The notes under the pieces were generated by a model, which was not told where the DNA came from, searched no databases, and saw only the letters and a list, made by a program, of their open reading frames with translations. A DNA stretch of 64,000 nucleotides, from contig JAUCFP010000006.1 in the NCBI GenBank assembly GCA_030348385.1, positions 558,001 through 622,000 on the forward strand, written 5' to 3'. Shown here piece after piece: positions 8,854 through 19,273 of the stretch. The first letter of the stretch is position 1, and every line of letters starts with the position of its first letter. A program made the translations under genes and the position numbers. This DNA is from Cytobacillus sp. NJ13 (GTDB lineage Bacteria; Bacillota; Bacilli; Bacillales; Cytobacillaceae).

Positions 8854-11800
8854 TTACCTAGGTTTTACGTTGACATACAGTTTACCAGCAGCTGTTTTAC
8901 GAGATTCATTTCCGTATTCGTCTCTCATAACTACTTCGATTACAGCACCGTTAATCTTGTCTTTTGGAGCCGTCCAGGTACCAACATAGTGACCGTTTCC
9001 TTGCTCTTTTAATGGTATTTCAAAAGAAGAGGCGGCTGCAGCTGCGGTTGCATTGGCTGAAGGCACGCTGAACGAGAAGAAACCACTCATTCCTGGCTCA
9101 CTGTCTAGTTCGACGGTCAACTTACCACCCGTTTTTATCACCACATTTTGACTTGGCTTTAAGTTTTCGATCGCAGGTGTATTAAACTTGGCGTAAACAG
9201 TGACTTCCTTGTTAGTTTCGTTACCTGCACGGTCCTTTGCAGTGACAATGAATTTATTTTCTCCATTATTGAGCAGGGCATCTAGTGAGTAGGAGCCATC
9301 CTCTGTGACATTTGCTTTTTGACCATTAATTGTGACTTCGGATAAATGCTGGTCGGTCGCTTTTCCTTCGATTTTAACTGCTTGTTGATTCGTCTTAAAA
9401 CCATCAGCAGGTTTGGTAATGGTTAGTTCTGGTTTTGCTTGGTCAAGGGTGATCTTCACTGGATCGGACGGTTTCGTACTGCCTCGATCAGATGAAGAGG
9501 TAGCTGTCAGTACGTTTTCACCATTTTGCAGGTTAACATCTACAGAGAAAGTGCCATCTTCTCTAGCTGTTGTGGCAGCCACTTCTTCGCCTTTATTGAA
9601 AAGATGAACTTGGTTAGTAGGTGAAGCTTGCCCTTCTACTGTGATAGTAGATTGATTGGTAATGGCTGCATCCTTAGGCGTTGTAATCACTGGAGTCATC
9701 GATTCATATTTTACCTGTGCCCGAATCATAATATTCTCGTAAGGGGCTGGTCCAAAAGCTCCATCATACATTACCCAACTGTGTCTCGCAGGTGTACTGC
9801 TTGTATCAGATGAAATTGCTGGTGTATTCGGGCTGACGTTTTTTTGGATATAGACCATATAGAATCTGTCTTTAACCACGATTCCTTTGTCTGACAGATC
9901 GACAACCGTCCATTCCCCATTTTGCACAGCAGTTGCATCAAATGGCCCCGCCACTATTTTACCAGGAGAACCATTCACGCCAGGTCCACTATTATCATAA
10001 ATGGCAACCTGAAAGTCTGTTCCACCTGGTTTTATACCTGTGGTAGATGGATCCGCGAAACGGAAGAGACCAGCAGTGACTAAGGCGCTAGTTTTGCCTT
10101 CAGGTAGAAACATTTTTACAGCATAACCACTATTAGCGGTATCCCATGTGCGATGGGCTTCTGCTGTCCCATCATCATAGCCTATCTCACTAGGATAGCC
10201 GACAAATGGTTGTAACGAGACATTTTGTTCGATATTTCCGTTTGCAGGGACAGTAATCCTGATATCCTGGTTCAGATAGAAAGGCGCGGACACATGCAAG
10301 GTATAGTCCCCTTCATAGGCAGTGATAGAGAAGCGTCCGTTTTCATCTGTTTGTACAGGTTGAACAATCGCGTCTTCGATCAGAGAGAGTGTTGCGTTAG
10401 CTATCGGCTGACCTGTTTGCTTGTTCGTGATCGTTCCGTTAATCGTTCCTTGCGGAAGCGGTTTTAAGGTAAAATTGGCTTCTGCTTCACCATCGGGAGC
10501 AATCTTCACTCGTTGATCTGAAGAGTAGTATCCATATGACTCCGCACGTAAGGTGAACTCACCAGCAGGATGAGTCGACATAACATAGCTGCCATCAGCT
10601 GGGTTGGTGGCCACAGAACGTCCTGTTTCAAGCACGCTCACTGTACCTCCAAGTGGCAGGGACATAGGTTTGTCTGCTGTTGGCGATACCGTTACCGTGG
10701 CGGTTGGTGCCATCACGTCTTGGATTTCTGTTGGTTTGATTGCTTCCGAGTTTTCCAATTGCACATCTTCTAGATCTATATTTGCTGTGGTAAGTGCTGT
10801 ATTACTTAAAGCGACATCATCGATATACCACCCTGTTGTCCTGAATTTCTCGTCTGTGGTGACGTTAAAGGTGATATAAATTAGTTTACCAGCATATGCG
10901 GATAAATCGATTTGGTGTTGGGTCCATGTCGAAGAGTTACCAGTAAAGCTGGACAGCTGCTGCCAGTTTTGTTTGTCTGTCGACACAAACACATTACCAA
11001 AGTCTTTGCCTTCTTTGCCTTCAAGTTGATACCAGTCTTTAAACTGAAGATAGCTGTTACCTTCAGGCAAGATGATTGGAGGCATCATCAAGTTCATATT
11101 GGCATTGAAATCAACATTACCATTTAACTTGGTTCCGTACACTTTTTCACCAGAAGCGGCCTTTAATGGCCCAGCGGTAGTTACTCCCCATTCCCAAGAG
11201 TTTTGGGTACCATAAGAAATCCAGCTGTTCGGTGCAGATTCAAAATCTTGAAAATATCCGGTGCTGATTCCAGCTTTGACAGGTACGTTGTAATTATCAG
11301 ATGTAACCTCGTGTGCACCATAATCTGTGATGCGCCAACGATAGGTGAGGGTTGAGTTCTGTACTGCTTCAGCCGGAATGACAGCTTGGTACGTTCCGCC
11401 TTTATAGTTACCTGTGGTACGGCTTGCCATTACTGTTTGCCAATCGGCAGTTTCGCTTGCACGGTATTGCAGCTCTACACTGTTTACGCTGACATTGTCT
11501 TGTGCTTGAACAGTTAGAGGTAATACCATATTCGTATAGGTTTCTTTTGGAGCGGTATGCTCATAAGTTGGATTTTCAGTATCTTGACCTTCATGATCCA
11601 CTTGTCCTTGAACTCCGCCTATTCCGGTTAAAATGGAGGAGACAGCGTTATAGGCGTTAACTAGACCATGACCATAACCATTGTTTGGCGAAGTTGGATA
11701 TCTAGAGTCAGTTAATGGGATTGCCGTTTCAGTTAATATTTGTTCAATAGCATCAACGGAAAGAGATTTATTCGCCTGCTTTATCAAAGCAACGACTCCA

Positions 11801-13167
11801 GCAAGGGCTGGTGAAGCCATCGAAGTTCCGCTCAAGAGTCCATAGCTGCTGCCTGGTAAAGAAGAGCGAATGCCCACACCTGGAGCAGAGATATCTGGCT
11901 TCATTACTCCATATGCCGAAGGACCACGTGAGGAGAAACCAGCAATCTCATTTTTCATATCTGTTGCGCCAGTAGCAAACGATTCCGGATAATTGCCTGG
12001 CAAGCCGACGGTTCCATCAGCAGGACCGGAATTTCCAGCAGAGAATGCAGGGAAAATTTCAGCTGCACGCCAGTTTTGCACCATTTGTCGGTAAAAATCA
12101 TCGATAAAAGGGCCGGAACCCCAAGAGTTGTTCACTATGTCTGGTGCTTTTTCTGGATGCGGATTGCCCTGGGCATCCTTTGGAGCTAGAACCCATTCTC
12201 CAGCTGCCAGTAGATCATCAGTGGTTGCACCCGCCGAGGAAAAGGCTTTTACAGCAATCCATTTTGCACCTGGAGCGACACCGATTTGGTTCGTGCCATT
12301 TGGCTCAGAACCCACCATCGTACCTACGGTGTGAGTTCCGTGACCATTATCATCATAAGGTGCAGCTTTCCCACTAATAGCGTCAAACCAGTTGTAAGTG
12401 TTATCAGGTTGATCTGGATTGGCTGGGTCGTAACCCCGATACTTTGTTTTTAAAGCTGGGTGATTCCACTGGACTCCTGAATCAATACTAGCAACTACAA
12501 TTCCTGTACCATCAATGCCCATCTTCCAAACTGGTGGTGCCTCGATTTTTGCCATATTCCATTCGATTGAATCGAGAGGATCAGCTAGTGATTGAGTGGA
12601 TTTGTTACTGCTTTCAGTTGGGATCAACTGTACCTTTTCGTTAGGTAGAATTTCTTCGACTTCAGGGAAGGTAGCAAGTTTTTCCATCACTTGTTTGGTT
12701 CCTGTTACCGCCATGCCGTTTACGACATAGAAAGATTCAAACTCTTTAACATTTCCTTTCTTTTTTTCTTGTTCCAGATAAGTTTTGACCGAGTATTGAG
12801 TTTCATTGGCTTTAGCTCGGAGAGTGGAGACGATAGCTGAGCGTTTCATCAATTCGGTTTTTGCTGCTGTTTGTTTTTGAGCTTTAGCTTTTTTAGCTGT
12901 TTCGATTGCAACTTGCTTTGTATCCACTTGATCTTTAAATTCTAATAAAAATGTAACGGTTTTATTCTTATTAAACTGATCGTTCAGTTTTTTGGCTATC
13001 TTTGTTTCCACACTCTTAGATTCTCCATCAGAACTTTCCTGAAGAGAAATACTTTCTTTGGAGTTGGGTTCAGCCAAAGCGAAATTTGGTAAAAAAGTAG
13101 AGATCAACAATAATGCACATAAAATAAAACTAAATTTGACGTGGCCTTGTTTTTTCCTTTTTATCAA
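8854..13167 (-). CDS. bpr: Bacillopeptidase F (secreted S8 serine protease)
   Basis: 1437 aa, almost the length of B. subtilis Bpr (1433 aa). It starts at TTG after AAGGAGGATT. Layout: signal peptide (1-32, ending ALA), a Lys-rich I9 prodomain (about 50-185), and an S8 domain with Asp229 (ASIDSG), His276 (GHGTH), oxyanion Asn379 (SAGNSG) and Ser449 (GTSMASP), all intact. Then follow beta domains of the immune-inhibitor-A/MAM-like type (about 640-800), two carboxypeptidase-regulatory-like repeats (about 850-1010), another beta domain and C-terminal bacterial Ig-like repeats (VTINGQK...). It is extracellular and degrades proteins. It lies directly downstream of a highly similar paralogue on the same strand, 130 bp away, which indicates tandem duplication. 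Confidence 0.95.
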   Translation of the reverse strand: MIKRKKQGHVKFSFILCALLLISTFLPNFALAEPNSKESISLQESSDGESKSVETKIAKKLNDQFNKNKTVTFLLEFKDQVDTKQVAIETAKKAKAQKQTAAKTELMKRSAIVSTLRAKANETQYSVKTYLEQEKKKGNVKEFESFYVVNGMAVTGTKQVMEKLATFPEVEEILPNEKVQLIPTESSNKSTQSLADPLDSIEWNMAKIEAPPVWKMGIDGTGIVVASIDSGVQWNHPALKTKYRGYDPANPDQPDNTYNWFDAISGKAAPYDDNGHGTHTVGTMVGSEPNGTNQIGVAPGAKWIAVKAFSSAGATTDDLLAAGEWVLAPKDAQGNPHPEKAPDIVNNSWGSGPFIDDFYRQMVQNWRAAEIFPAFSAGNSGPADGTVGLPGNYPESFATGATDMKNEIAGFSSRGPSAYGVMKPDISAPGVGIRSSLPGSSYGLLSGTSMASPALAGVVALIKQANKSLSVDAIEQILTETAIPLTDSRYPTSPNNGYGHGLVNAYNAVSSILTGIGGVQGQVDHEGQDTENPTYEHTAPKETYTNMVLPLTVQAQDNVSVNSVELQYRASETADWQTVMASRTTGNYKGGTYQAVIPAEAVQNSTLTYRWRITDYGAHEVTSDNYNVPVKAGISTGYFQDFESAPNSWISYGTQNSWEWGVTTAGPLKAASGEKVYGTKLNGNVDFNANMNLMMPPIILPEGNSYLQFKDWYQLEGKEGKDFGNVFVSTDKQNWQQLSSFTGNSSTWTQHQIDLSAYAGKLIYITFNVTTDEKFRTTGWYIDDVALSNTALTTANIDLEDVQLENSEAIKPTEIQDVMAPTATVTVSPTADKPMSLPLGGTVSVLETGRSVATNPADGSYVMSTHPAGEFTLRAESYGYYSSDQRVKIAPDGEAEANFTLKPLPQGTINGTITNKQTGQPIANATLSLIEDAIVQPVQTDENGRFSITAYEGDYTLHVSAPFYLNQDIRITVPANGNIEQNVSLQPFVGYPSEIGYDDGTAEAHRTWDTANSGYAVKMFLPEGKTSALVTAGLFRFADPSTTGIKPGGTDFQVAIYDNSGPGVNGSPGKIVAGPFDATAVQNGEWTVVDLSDKGIVVKDRFYMVYIQKNVSPNTPAISSDTSSTPARHSWVMYDGAFGPAPYENIMIRAQVKYESMTPVITTPKDAAITNQSTITVEGQASPTNQVHLFNKGEEVAATTAREDGTFSVDVNLQNGENVLTATSSSDRGSTKPSDPVKITLDQAKPELTITKPADGFKTNQQAVKIEGKATDQHLSEVTINGQKANVTEDGSYSLDALLNNGENKFIVTAKDRAGNETNKEVTVYAKFNTPAIENLKPSQNVVIKTGGKLTVELDSEPGMSGFFSFSVPSANATAAAAASSFEIPLKEQGNGHYVGTWTAPKDKINGAVIEVVMRDEYGNESRKTAAGKLYVNVKPR

Positions 13168-13227
13168 TTTGAATCCTCCTTAAATCTGCTTGCATTAAGA
13201 CTTGCGTAAGGGAGCAGTATTTTTAAT

Positions 13228-13267
13228 TGTTGTAGATGGCCACCAACTGTTGTAGATGGCCACCAAC
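13228..13267. repeat. Perfect 20-bp tandem repeat between the two bpr genes
   Basis: TGTTGTAGATGGCCACCAAC occurs twice back to back. Each unit has GTTG/CAAC ends and a TGGCCA centre, so each can form a small hairpin. It lies just upstream of the active bpr RBS, in the intergenic region after the pseudoprotease gene. It may be a regulator site or a processing/attenuation structure. Confidence 0.7.
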
Positions 13268-13297
13268 TTTCTTTAATTGAATCTATCAATCTATGAT

Positions 13298-16200
13298 TTA
13301 TCTAGGTTTTACGTTGACATACAGTTTACCAGCAGCTGTTTGACGAGATTCATTTCCGTAATCGTCTCTCATAACCACTTCGATTACAGCACCTTTAATC
13401 TTGTCTTTTGGAGCCGTCCAGGTACCAACATAGTGACCGTTTCCTTGCTCTGTTAATGGTATTTCAACAGAAGTGGCGGTTGCTGTTGTTGTTGTGGCTG
13501 CGGCTGCATAGGTTGAAGGTAAGCGAACAATGAAAGAGCCGCTAATTCCTGGCTCACTGTCTAGTTCGACAGTCAACTTATTACCCTTATTTATCACCAC
13601 ATCTTGAGCTGGTTTTAAATTTGTGATTGCAGGTGGAGTAAACTTGGCGTAAATAGTGACTCTTTTGCTAGTTTCGTTTCCAGCACGGTCCTTTGCAGTG
13701 ACCGTAAATTCATTTTTTCCATTTTTGAGTAGCAGGCGCAGGGAGTAAGAGCCATCTTCTGTGACATTCACTTTTTGACCATTTATAGTGACTTCGGATA
13801 GATGCAGGTCGGTCACTTTTCCTTCAATCGTAACTGCCGTCTGATTTGTTTTGAAACCATCAGCAGGTTTGGTGATGGTTAGTTCTGGTTTTGCCTGGTC
13901 AAGGGTGATCTTCACTGGCTCGGACGGATCCGTACTACCTTGATTAGATGAAGAGATAGCTGTCAGCACGTTTTCACCTTTTTGAAGGGGCACATCTACA
14001 GAGAAAGTGCCATCCTCTCTAGCTGTTGTGGTAGCCTCTTCTTTCCCTTTATTGAAAAGATGAACTTGGGTAGCAGGTGAAGCTTGCCCTTCTACTGTGA
14101 AAGTAGATTGATTGGTAATGGCTGCATCTTTTGGTGTTGTAATCACTGGAGTCATCGCTTCATATTGTACCTGTGCCCGAATCATAATATTTCCCTGAGC
14201 TGGAGCGAACGGTATCCAAACTCCACCTAACATTTCCCAGCTCCGACCCGCGCTTTTACTGTTTGTATCAATAGCAAGTCCTGGAGCATGCGGGTAAAGG
14301 CCTTCTTGAAGATAGACAAAATAGAAGTCGTCGTTTACGAAGATGCTTTCATTTGACAAATCGACAGCCGACCATTGCCCATTCGTTAGTGCAGTCGAAT
14401 CAAATGGACCCGCTATTTTTTTGCCAGGAGCACCTTGATTTCCACTATTATCATAGATGGCAAGCTTAAAGTCTGTTCCACCTGGAGACGGCCATCCTTT
14501 ATCCCAGAAGCGGACGAGACCTGCAGTGACTAAGGCGCTTTTTTTGCCCTCAGGCAGAGAAATTTTTACAGCCCAAGCATTTCCAGGAGCATTCCAAACT
14601 TTAGCATTTTCCGCTGTCCCATCATCATAGCCTATCTCACTTGAATAGCCTACAAATGGTGGTAACCCAACATTTTGTTCACTCTGCCCGTTTGCTGGGA
14701 TGGAGATGGTGATATCTTGGGCGAAAAAGAAAGGCGCGGACACATGTAATGTATAGGTTCCTTCATAGGCAGTGATAGTGAAATGTCCGTTTTCATCTGT
14801 TTGTACAGGTTGAATGACCGCGTCTTCGATCAGAGAGAGTGTTGCGTTAGCTAGCGGCTGACCTGTTTGCTTATTTGTGACCGTTCCGTTAACTGTTCCT
14901 TTCGATGCCGGTTTTAAGGTAAAGTTGGTATCTAACGTACCATCTTTAGGAATCTTCACTCGTTTATCGGAAGAGACATATCCATATGACTCTGCACGTA
15001 AGGTGAACTCACCAGCAGGATGTCTCATGGTAAAGCTGCCATCAACTGGGTTGGTGATAGCAGAACGTCCTGATTCGAGCACGCTCACTGTAGCCTCAAG
15101 CGGCAGGGTCATGGGTTGGACTGCTGCCGGTGTGATCGCGGCGGTAGGTGCCATCACGTTTTGTGTTTTTATTGTTTTGATGGTATCCGCGTTTTCCAGT
15201 TGTCTTGCATCTTCTAGTTCTGCATTGGCTGAAGTAAGTGCTGTATTGCTTAAGGCGACATCATCGATATACCAGCCTGCTCTTTGGCCCAATTCGTCTG
15301 TGGTGAGGTTAAAGGCGATATAGATTTCTTGACCAGCATATGCGGTTAGATCGATTTGGCGTTGAGTCCATTCAAGAGAGTTACCAGTGATGCTGGACAA
15401 CTGTTGCCAGTTTTGTTTGTCTGTTGACACAAGCACATAACCATTATCGTAACCGCTTTCAATTTGATGCCAGTCTTTATACTGCAGATAAGTATTACCT
15501 TCAGGCACGATGATTCGAGGCATCATCAAGCTCATATTGGCTTTAGCGTCATATGGACCACTTAACTTGGTTCCGTACACTTTTTCACCGGAAGCGGCCG
15601 TTGCTGGTCCATTGTCGTAGGCAGGTACTCCCCATTGCCAAGTGTTTTTCGTACCATAAGAAGTCCAGCCGTTCGGTATAGATTCAAAATCTTGATAATA
15701 ACCAGTGCTAATACCCGCTTTGACTGGTACTTTGTAATCGTCAGAAGTAACCGCGTTTTGTCCATAGTCCGTGATGTGCCAACGATAGGTAAGGGTTGGA
15801 ACCTGTATGGCATCAGCCGGAATCACGGCTTGGTACGTTCCGCTCTTATAGTTACCTGCGGTACGAGTTGCTGCTGCTGTTTGCCATTCGGCAGTTTCGC
15901 TTGCACGGTATTGTAGCTCTACTCTTATAACACTGACATTGTCTTGTACTTGAACAGTAAGAGGTAATGTCATATTTGCAAAGTTTTCAGTTGGAGCGGT
16001 ATGCTGATAAGTTGGATTCTCAGTATCCTGACCTTCCTGACCCACTTGTCCCTGAACGCGGCCAAGTCCGCTGGCTATGGATGATACAGCCATATAGGCG
16101 TTTACTAGTCCATGACCATACCCATTGTTTGGTGAAGTTGGATAGGTGGAATCAGTTAATGGTGTTGCTGAATCTTTTAAAATTTTTTCAATTTCATCAA

Positions 16201-17722
16201 CAGTAAGAGATGGATTCACCTGCCTCATCAAGGCAACGACTCCAGAAATGTGTGGTGCACCCCACATAGTCAAAGATAAAGTCGAATAGCTGCCACCTAG
16301 GTCGGAAGAGCGAATGTTCTCACCTGGAGCGGAAATGTCTGGCTTCATTACTCCATATGCCGAAGGACCGCGTGAGGAGTGAAACCCCCGCAGATTATTA
16401 CTATCTGTATACCCAACAGCAAACGATTCCGGATAGTTGGCTGGAGTCCAGATTAACCCTTCTTTATAGCTTGAATTTCCAGCAGCGAACACAGGGAAAA
16501 TCTCAGCTGCACGCCAGTTTTGCACCATTGGACGGAACCATTCATCGACTCCTTCTTGAACTGTACCCCATGAGTTGTTCACTACATCAGGTGCTTTTTC
16601 TGGATGTGGGTTGCCCTCAGCATCTTTTGGAGCTAGAATCCATTCTCCGGCTTCCAGTAGATCGACTTGGGTTCCGCTACCACCATAGCCTTTAGTGGCT
16701 TTCACGGCGATCCATTTTGCACCTGGAGCAACCCCAATTTGATTTGAACCATTAGGTTCAGAACCTACCATGATTCCTGTGCCGCGGGTACCTTGTTTAG
16801 AGTCATCATATGGAGTCGGCTTCCCATTAACAGCATCAAACCAGCTGAAGGTATGGTCAGGCTGATCTGGATTGGCTGGGTTGTAACCCCGATACTTTTC
16901 TTTTAAAGCAGGGTGATCCCACTGGACTCCTGTATCGATACTAGCGACTACAGTTCCCGTACCATCAAAGCCCATCTTCCAGACTTGTGGTACGTCAATT
17001 TTTGCAATATTCCATGGGACTGAAGTGGTGTCTGTTTGAGTGTCTTCCTGAGTGTCCGCTTGGGTGTCAGTTTGAGTTTTTGCTTTAGCATCAGCTGTTG
17101 GCTGAGTGGATTTATTACTGCTTTCATTCGGGATCATCTGTACCGTTTCGTTAGGCATAATTTTTTCGACTTCAGGAAAGGCTGCAAGTTTATCCATCAC
17201 TTGTTTAGTTCCTGTTACCGCCATGCCGTTGACGATATAGAAGGATTGAAACTCTTTGACATTTCCTTTCTTTTTCTCTTGATTCAAATAGGTTTTGATT
17301 GAGTATTGAGTTTCATTGGCCTTAGCTCGAAGAGTGGAGACGACAGCCGAACGTTTCATTAATTCGGTTTTGGCAGCAGTTTGTTTTTGAGCTTTAGCTT
17401 TTTTAGCTGTTTCAATGGCAACTTTGTTTGTATCAACTTGATCTTTAAATTTTAATAAAAATGTTACGGTTTTATCCTTATTAAACTGTTCCTTCAGTTC
17501 TTTATCTACCTTTGTATCAACATTTTTAGATGCTGCTTCTGAACTTTCATGTGTTTTCGCATTTTTAGATGCTGCCTTAGAAGTTTCATGAAGAGTAATA
17601 CTTGCTTTGGAGTTGGAATTAGCCAAAGCGAATTGCGGTGAAAAAGTAGAGAGCAGCAATAATGCACATAAAAAAAAACTAAATGCGACGTGGCCATAGC
17701 CATGTCTTTTCCTTTTTATCAA
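13298..17722 (-). CDS. Bacillopeptidase F paralogue lacking catalytic His and Ser (secreted pseudoprotease)
   Basis: A 1474-aa full-length paralogue of the next gene, with the same domain order and an intact frame; TTG start after CAGGGGGAA. It has a signal peptide (1-34), an I9 prodomain, a T/Q/D-rich linker (about 209-233) absent from the neighbour, an S8 fold, and C-terminal beta/Ig-like repeats. Catalytic Asp263 (ASIDTG) and oxyanion Asn416 (AAGNSS) remain. GHGTH has become KQGTR (His to Gln310), and GTSMASP has become LTMWGAP (Ser to Met486, flanking Gly to Leu). Codons CAA (16795-16793) and ATG (16267-16265) confirm this in the DNA. It should be unable to hydrolyse peptides, yet nothing truncates it. 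A binding, decoy, chaperone or inhibitory role is inference. Recent inactivation is the alternative. Confidence 0.9.
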   Translation of the reverse strand: MIKRKRHGYGHVAFSFFLCALLLLSTFSPQFALANSNSKASITLHETSKAASKNAKTHESSEAASKNVDTKVDKELKEQFNKDKTVTFLLKFKDQVDTNKVAIETAKKAKAQKQTAAKTELMKRSAVVSTLRAKANETQYSIKTYLNQEKKKGNVKEFQSFYIVNGMAVTGTKQVMDKLAAFPEVEKIMPNETVQMIPNESSNKSTQPTADAKAKTQTDTQADTQEDTQTDTTSVPWNIAKIDVPQVWKMGFDGTGTVVASIDTGVQWDHPALKEKYRGYNPANPDQPDHTFSWFDAVNGKPTPYDDSKQGTRGTGIMVGSEPNGSNQIGVAPGAKWIAVKATKGYGGSGTQVDLLEAGEWILAPKDAEGNPHPEKAPDVVNNSWGTVQEGVDEWFRPMVQNWRAAEIFPVFAAGNSSYKEGLIWTPANYPESFAVGYTDSNNLRGFHSSRGPSAYGVMKPDISAPGENIRSSDLGGSYSTLSLTMWGAPHISGVVALMRQVNPSLTVDEIEKILKDSATPLTDSTYPTSPNNGYGHGLVNAYMAVSSIASGLGRVQGQVGQEGQDTENPTYQHTAPTENFANMTLPLTVQVQDNVSVIRVELQYRASETAEWQTAAATRTAGNYKSGTYQAVIPADAIQVPTLTYRWHITDYGQNAVTSDDYKVPVKAGISTGYYQDFESIPNGWTSYGTKNTWQWGVPAYDNGPATAASGEKVYGTKLSGPYDAKANMSLMMPRIIVPEGNTYLQYKDWHQIESGYDNGYVLVSTDKQNWQQLSSITGNSLEWTQRQIDLTAYAGQEIYIAFNLTTDELGQRAGWYIDDVALSNTALTSANAELEDARQLENADTIKTIKTQNVMAPTAAITPAAVQPMTLPLEATVSVLESGRSAITNPVDGSFTMRHPAGEFTLRAESYGYVSSDKRVKIPKDGTLDTNFTLKPASKGTVNGTVTNKQTGQPLANATLSLIEDAVIQPVQTDENGHFTITAYEGTYTLHVSAPFFFAQDITISIPANGQSEQNVGLPPFVGYSSEIGYDDGTAENAKVWNAPGNAWAVKISLPEGKKSALVTAGLVRFWDKGWPSPGGTDFKLAIYDNSGNQGAPGKKIAGPFDSTALTNGQWSAVDLSNESIFVNDDFYFVYLQEGLYPHAPGLAIDTNSKSAGRSWEMLGGVWIPFAPAQGNIMIRAQVQYEAMTPVITTPKDAAITNQSTFTVEGQASPATQVHLFNKGKEEATTTAREDGTFSVDVPLQKGENVLTAISSSNQGSTDPSEPVKITLDQAKPELTITKPADGFKTNQTAVTIEGKVTDLHLSEVTINGQKVNVTEDGSYSLRLLLKNGKNEFTVTAKDRAGNETSKRVTIYAKFTPPAITNLKPAQDVVINKGNKLTVELDSEPGISGSFIVRLPSTYAAAATTTTATATSVEIPLTEQGNGHYVGTWTAPKDKIKGAVIEVVMRDDYGNESRQTAAGKLYVNVKPR

Positions 17723-18766
17723 TTTGATTCCCCCTGAAATTTGATGGCATTAAGACTGGCGTTAATATTTGGAACTCTAAATTCGAATTTTTATTGATTA
17801 TTAACTGCATTAATTGTGGTTCGTGCTGTCGTAACTTTAAATCCGAACTCATCAACACCAAAGTGTTATGGTATAAATTCCATTTGGCTGCCCTGTTTTG
17901 AAGATCCATTTGCCTGATTTAACCATCCACGTATTCCTTTTCATCTCGAGCTTATGTAAACCTATGGTGTTTTTAGAATTCTCCTCAATAATTCCCATAT
18001 GCTCAGTGGATGCATTTCCATAAAGGCTTCTCTGCGTAAAGCAATTGTTTTCTTAGAACTTTTTTTCATCCCATGAAACCCCTATAATTCTTTTCTCAAC
18101 TTGATAGTCCCCCCTTTGTTGAGCATTTTACTAGATTAATTAATCCTTAAAAAAGTAATATCCAAGAAGTGGGATTTTGCCCAAATCTTAGATACAAATA
18201 AATAATAATCGAAATAATAAAACTTGTGTATTGGGGGAAAATGGGCTTTTTTTGCCGTCAATTTTTTCGATAATAATACAAATAATTACAAAAATAGACA
18301 TTTTATTATTAAAAAGTAAAAAAATAAACAAATAATAAGGATATTAAGATTACATAGGAATATATTCTTGTGTAATTGGGGTAATATGGAGATTAATAAG
18401 GAATTAAGTATTATTTTTGGGAATATTTCATATATATTAACCAGATTAAATTTTTGCAGTTAAATAGTAATCTGATACTGGAATTAAATAAAAGAGGTTG
18501 TCAAAATATGCAAAAAAATAAGCTAACCAAATCACTGGAAAATGGGGGAAAGTGGATAGCTTTTTAACTAAACTTCACAAATAAATAACAAAACTTTTTA
18601 CATTCATTTTGCATATCATTCTACCTAAAATACATAACTTTAAAACGCATCTAAATTTTAAATGTGGTCGTTCTTTCTGTAAAATTATTTCTCTTGTTAG
18701 CTCTTGAGTTTAGTTGGCCAGTAAAACGGGTTCAGGTGCAAAGAGTGCATTTATTTGAAAGAGGTA
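17723..18766. other. AT-rich intergenic region with decayed remnants
   Basis: About 1 kb with no convincing gene. It contains the upstream region of the pseudoprotease gene (minus strand). Between about 17870 and 18085 a broken minus-strand reading pattern starts MKKSSKKTIALRREAF and is frameshifted, family unknown. At 18509-18568 a plus-strand 19-codon ORF has a weak AGAGG-type RBS. The stretch 18160-18480 is very AT-rich, without clear hairpins. Confidence 0.5.
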
Positions 18767-18990
18767 TATAAATAAATCGATAGAAACGGTCGGGCATTAA
18801 CTATTAGTTATGCCTGACCATTTTTTTTTCAAGCTTGGTGTTTCATATTGTAAGCACTTACTCAAATAAAAAGGTCTAGAATAGATCTTTGGTTTTATGT
18901 TGGTATAGAACCAATAGCTATAAAAGTTACATCCTATGTTTTATTTTCAGAAAAATATGAATATACGATAATGAAAAAGAGAATGGCAAT
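18767..18990 (+). repeat. Intergenic block duplicated at 1424-1690 (copy 2)
   Basis: Second copy of the block described at 1424. Here it is followed directly by a degenerate protease leader (about 19042-19095, containing GATCCTTACAGGAA as at 1987-2002) without the MITE-like insertion. It lies upstream of an unrelated subtilase, so the gene originally behind this leader has been replaced. Confidence 0.75.
18788..18830 (+). terminator. Terminator-like hairpin in duplicated block copy 2
   Basis: GGTCGGGCATTAAC pairs with GTTATGCCTGACC across TATTA and is followed by nine T. Changes relative to copy 1 include a compensatory C/G-to-T/A change in the stem. Confidence 0.7.
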
Positions 18991-19273
18991 TTACTATTTT
19001 AATTTGTTATTCGTTAAAATTATCGATTGGGAGGGGATGGAATGAGGAGCAGAAATAATAAGGAAGATCCTTACAGGAAGGCTGTGGGTATGTAAACAGT
19101 TTGTGCAATCATTGAAATCATAGAAAAATGTGGCCACATACAAAGCAGAAGATTTAAACATCACAAGAGAGTATAAAACGCATCGAAGTGTAGCGATAAA
19201 CAGTGAATCCCTGCATCAAGACATTATCTCATTAGATGCTCTTATTCTATTAATTGGTTTTTCTGGAGGAAGT

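Noticed and set aside
10604..17302. Many plus-strand ORFs of 60-150 codons opposite the two bpr genes
   Set aside because: They mirror the minus-strand coding frames, have no RBS or domains, and recur in both paralogues only because the genes are similar.
17870..18085. Minus-strand coding-like pattern beginning MKKSSKKTIALRREAF
   Set aside because: It stops after 34 codons and continues only in another frame. No family was recognised and it is not strong enough for a pseudogene entry.
19130..19273. N-terminal extension of the subtilase from GTG 19130
   Set aside because: It has no RBS and places 48 hydrophilic residues before a clear signal peptide. TGGAGGA before 19274 fits better.
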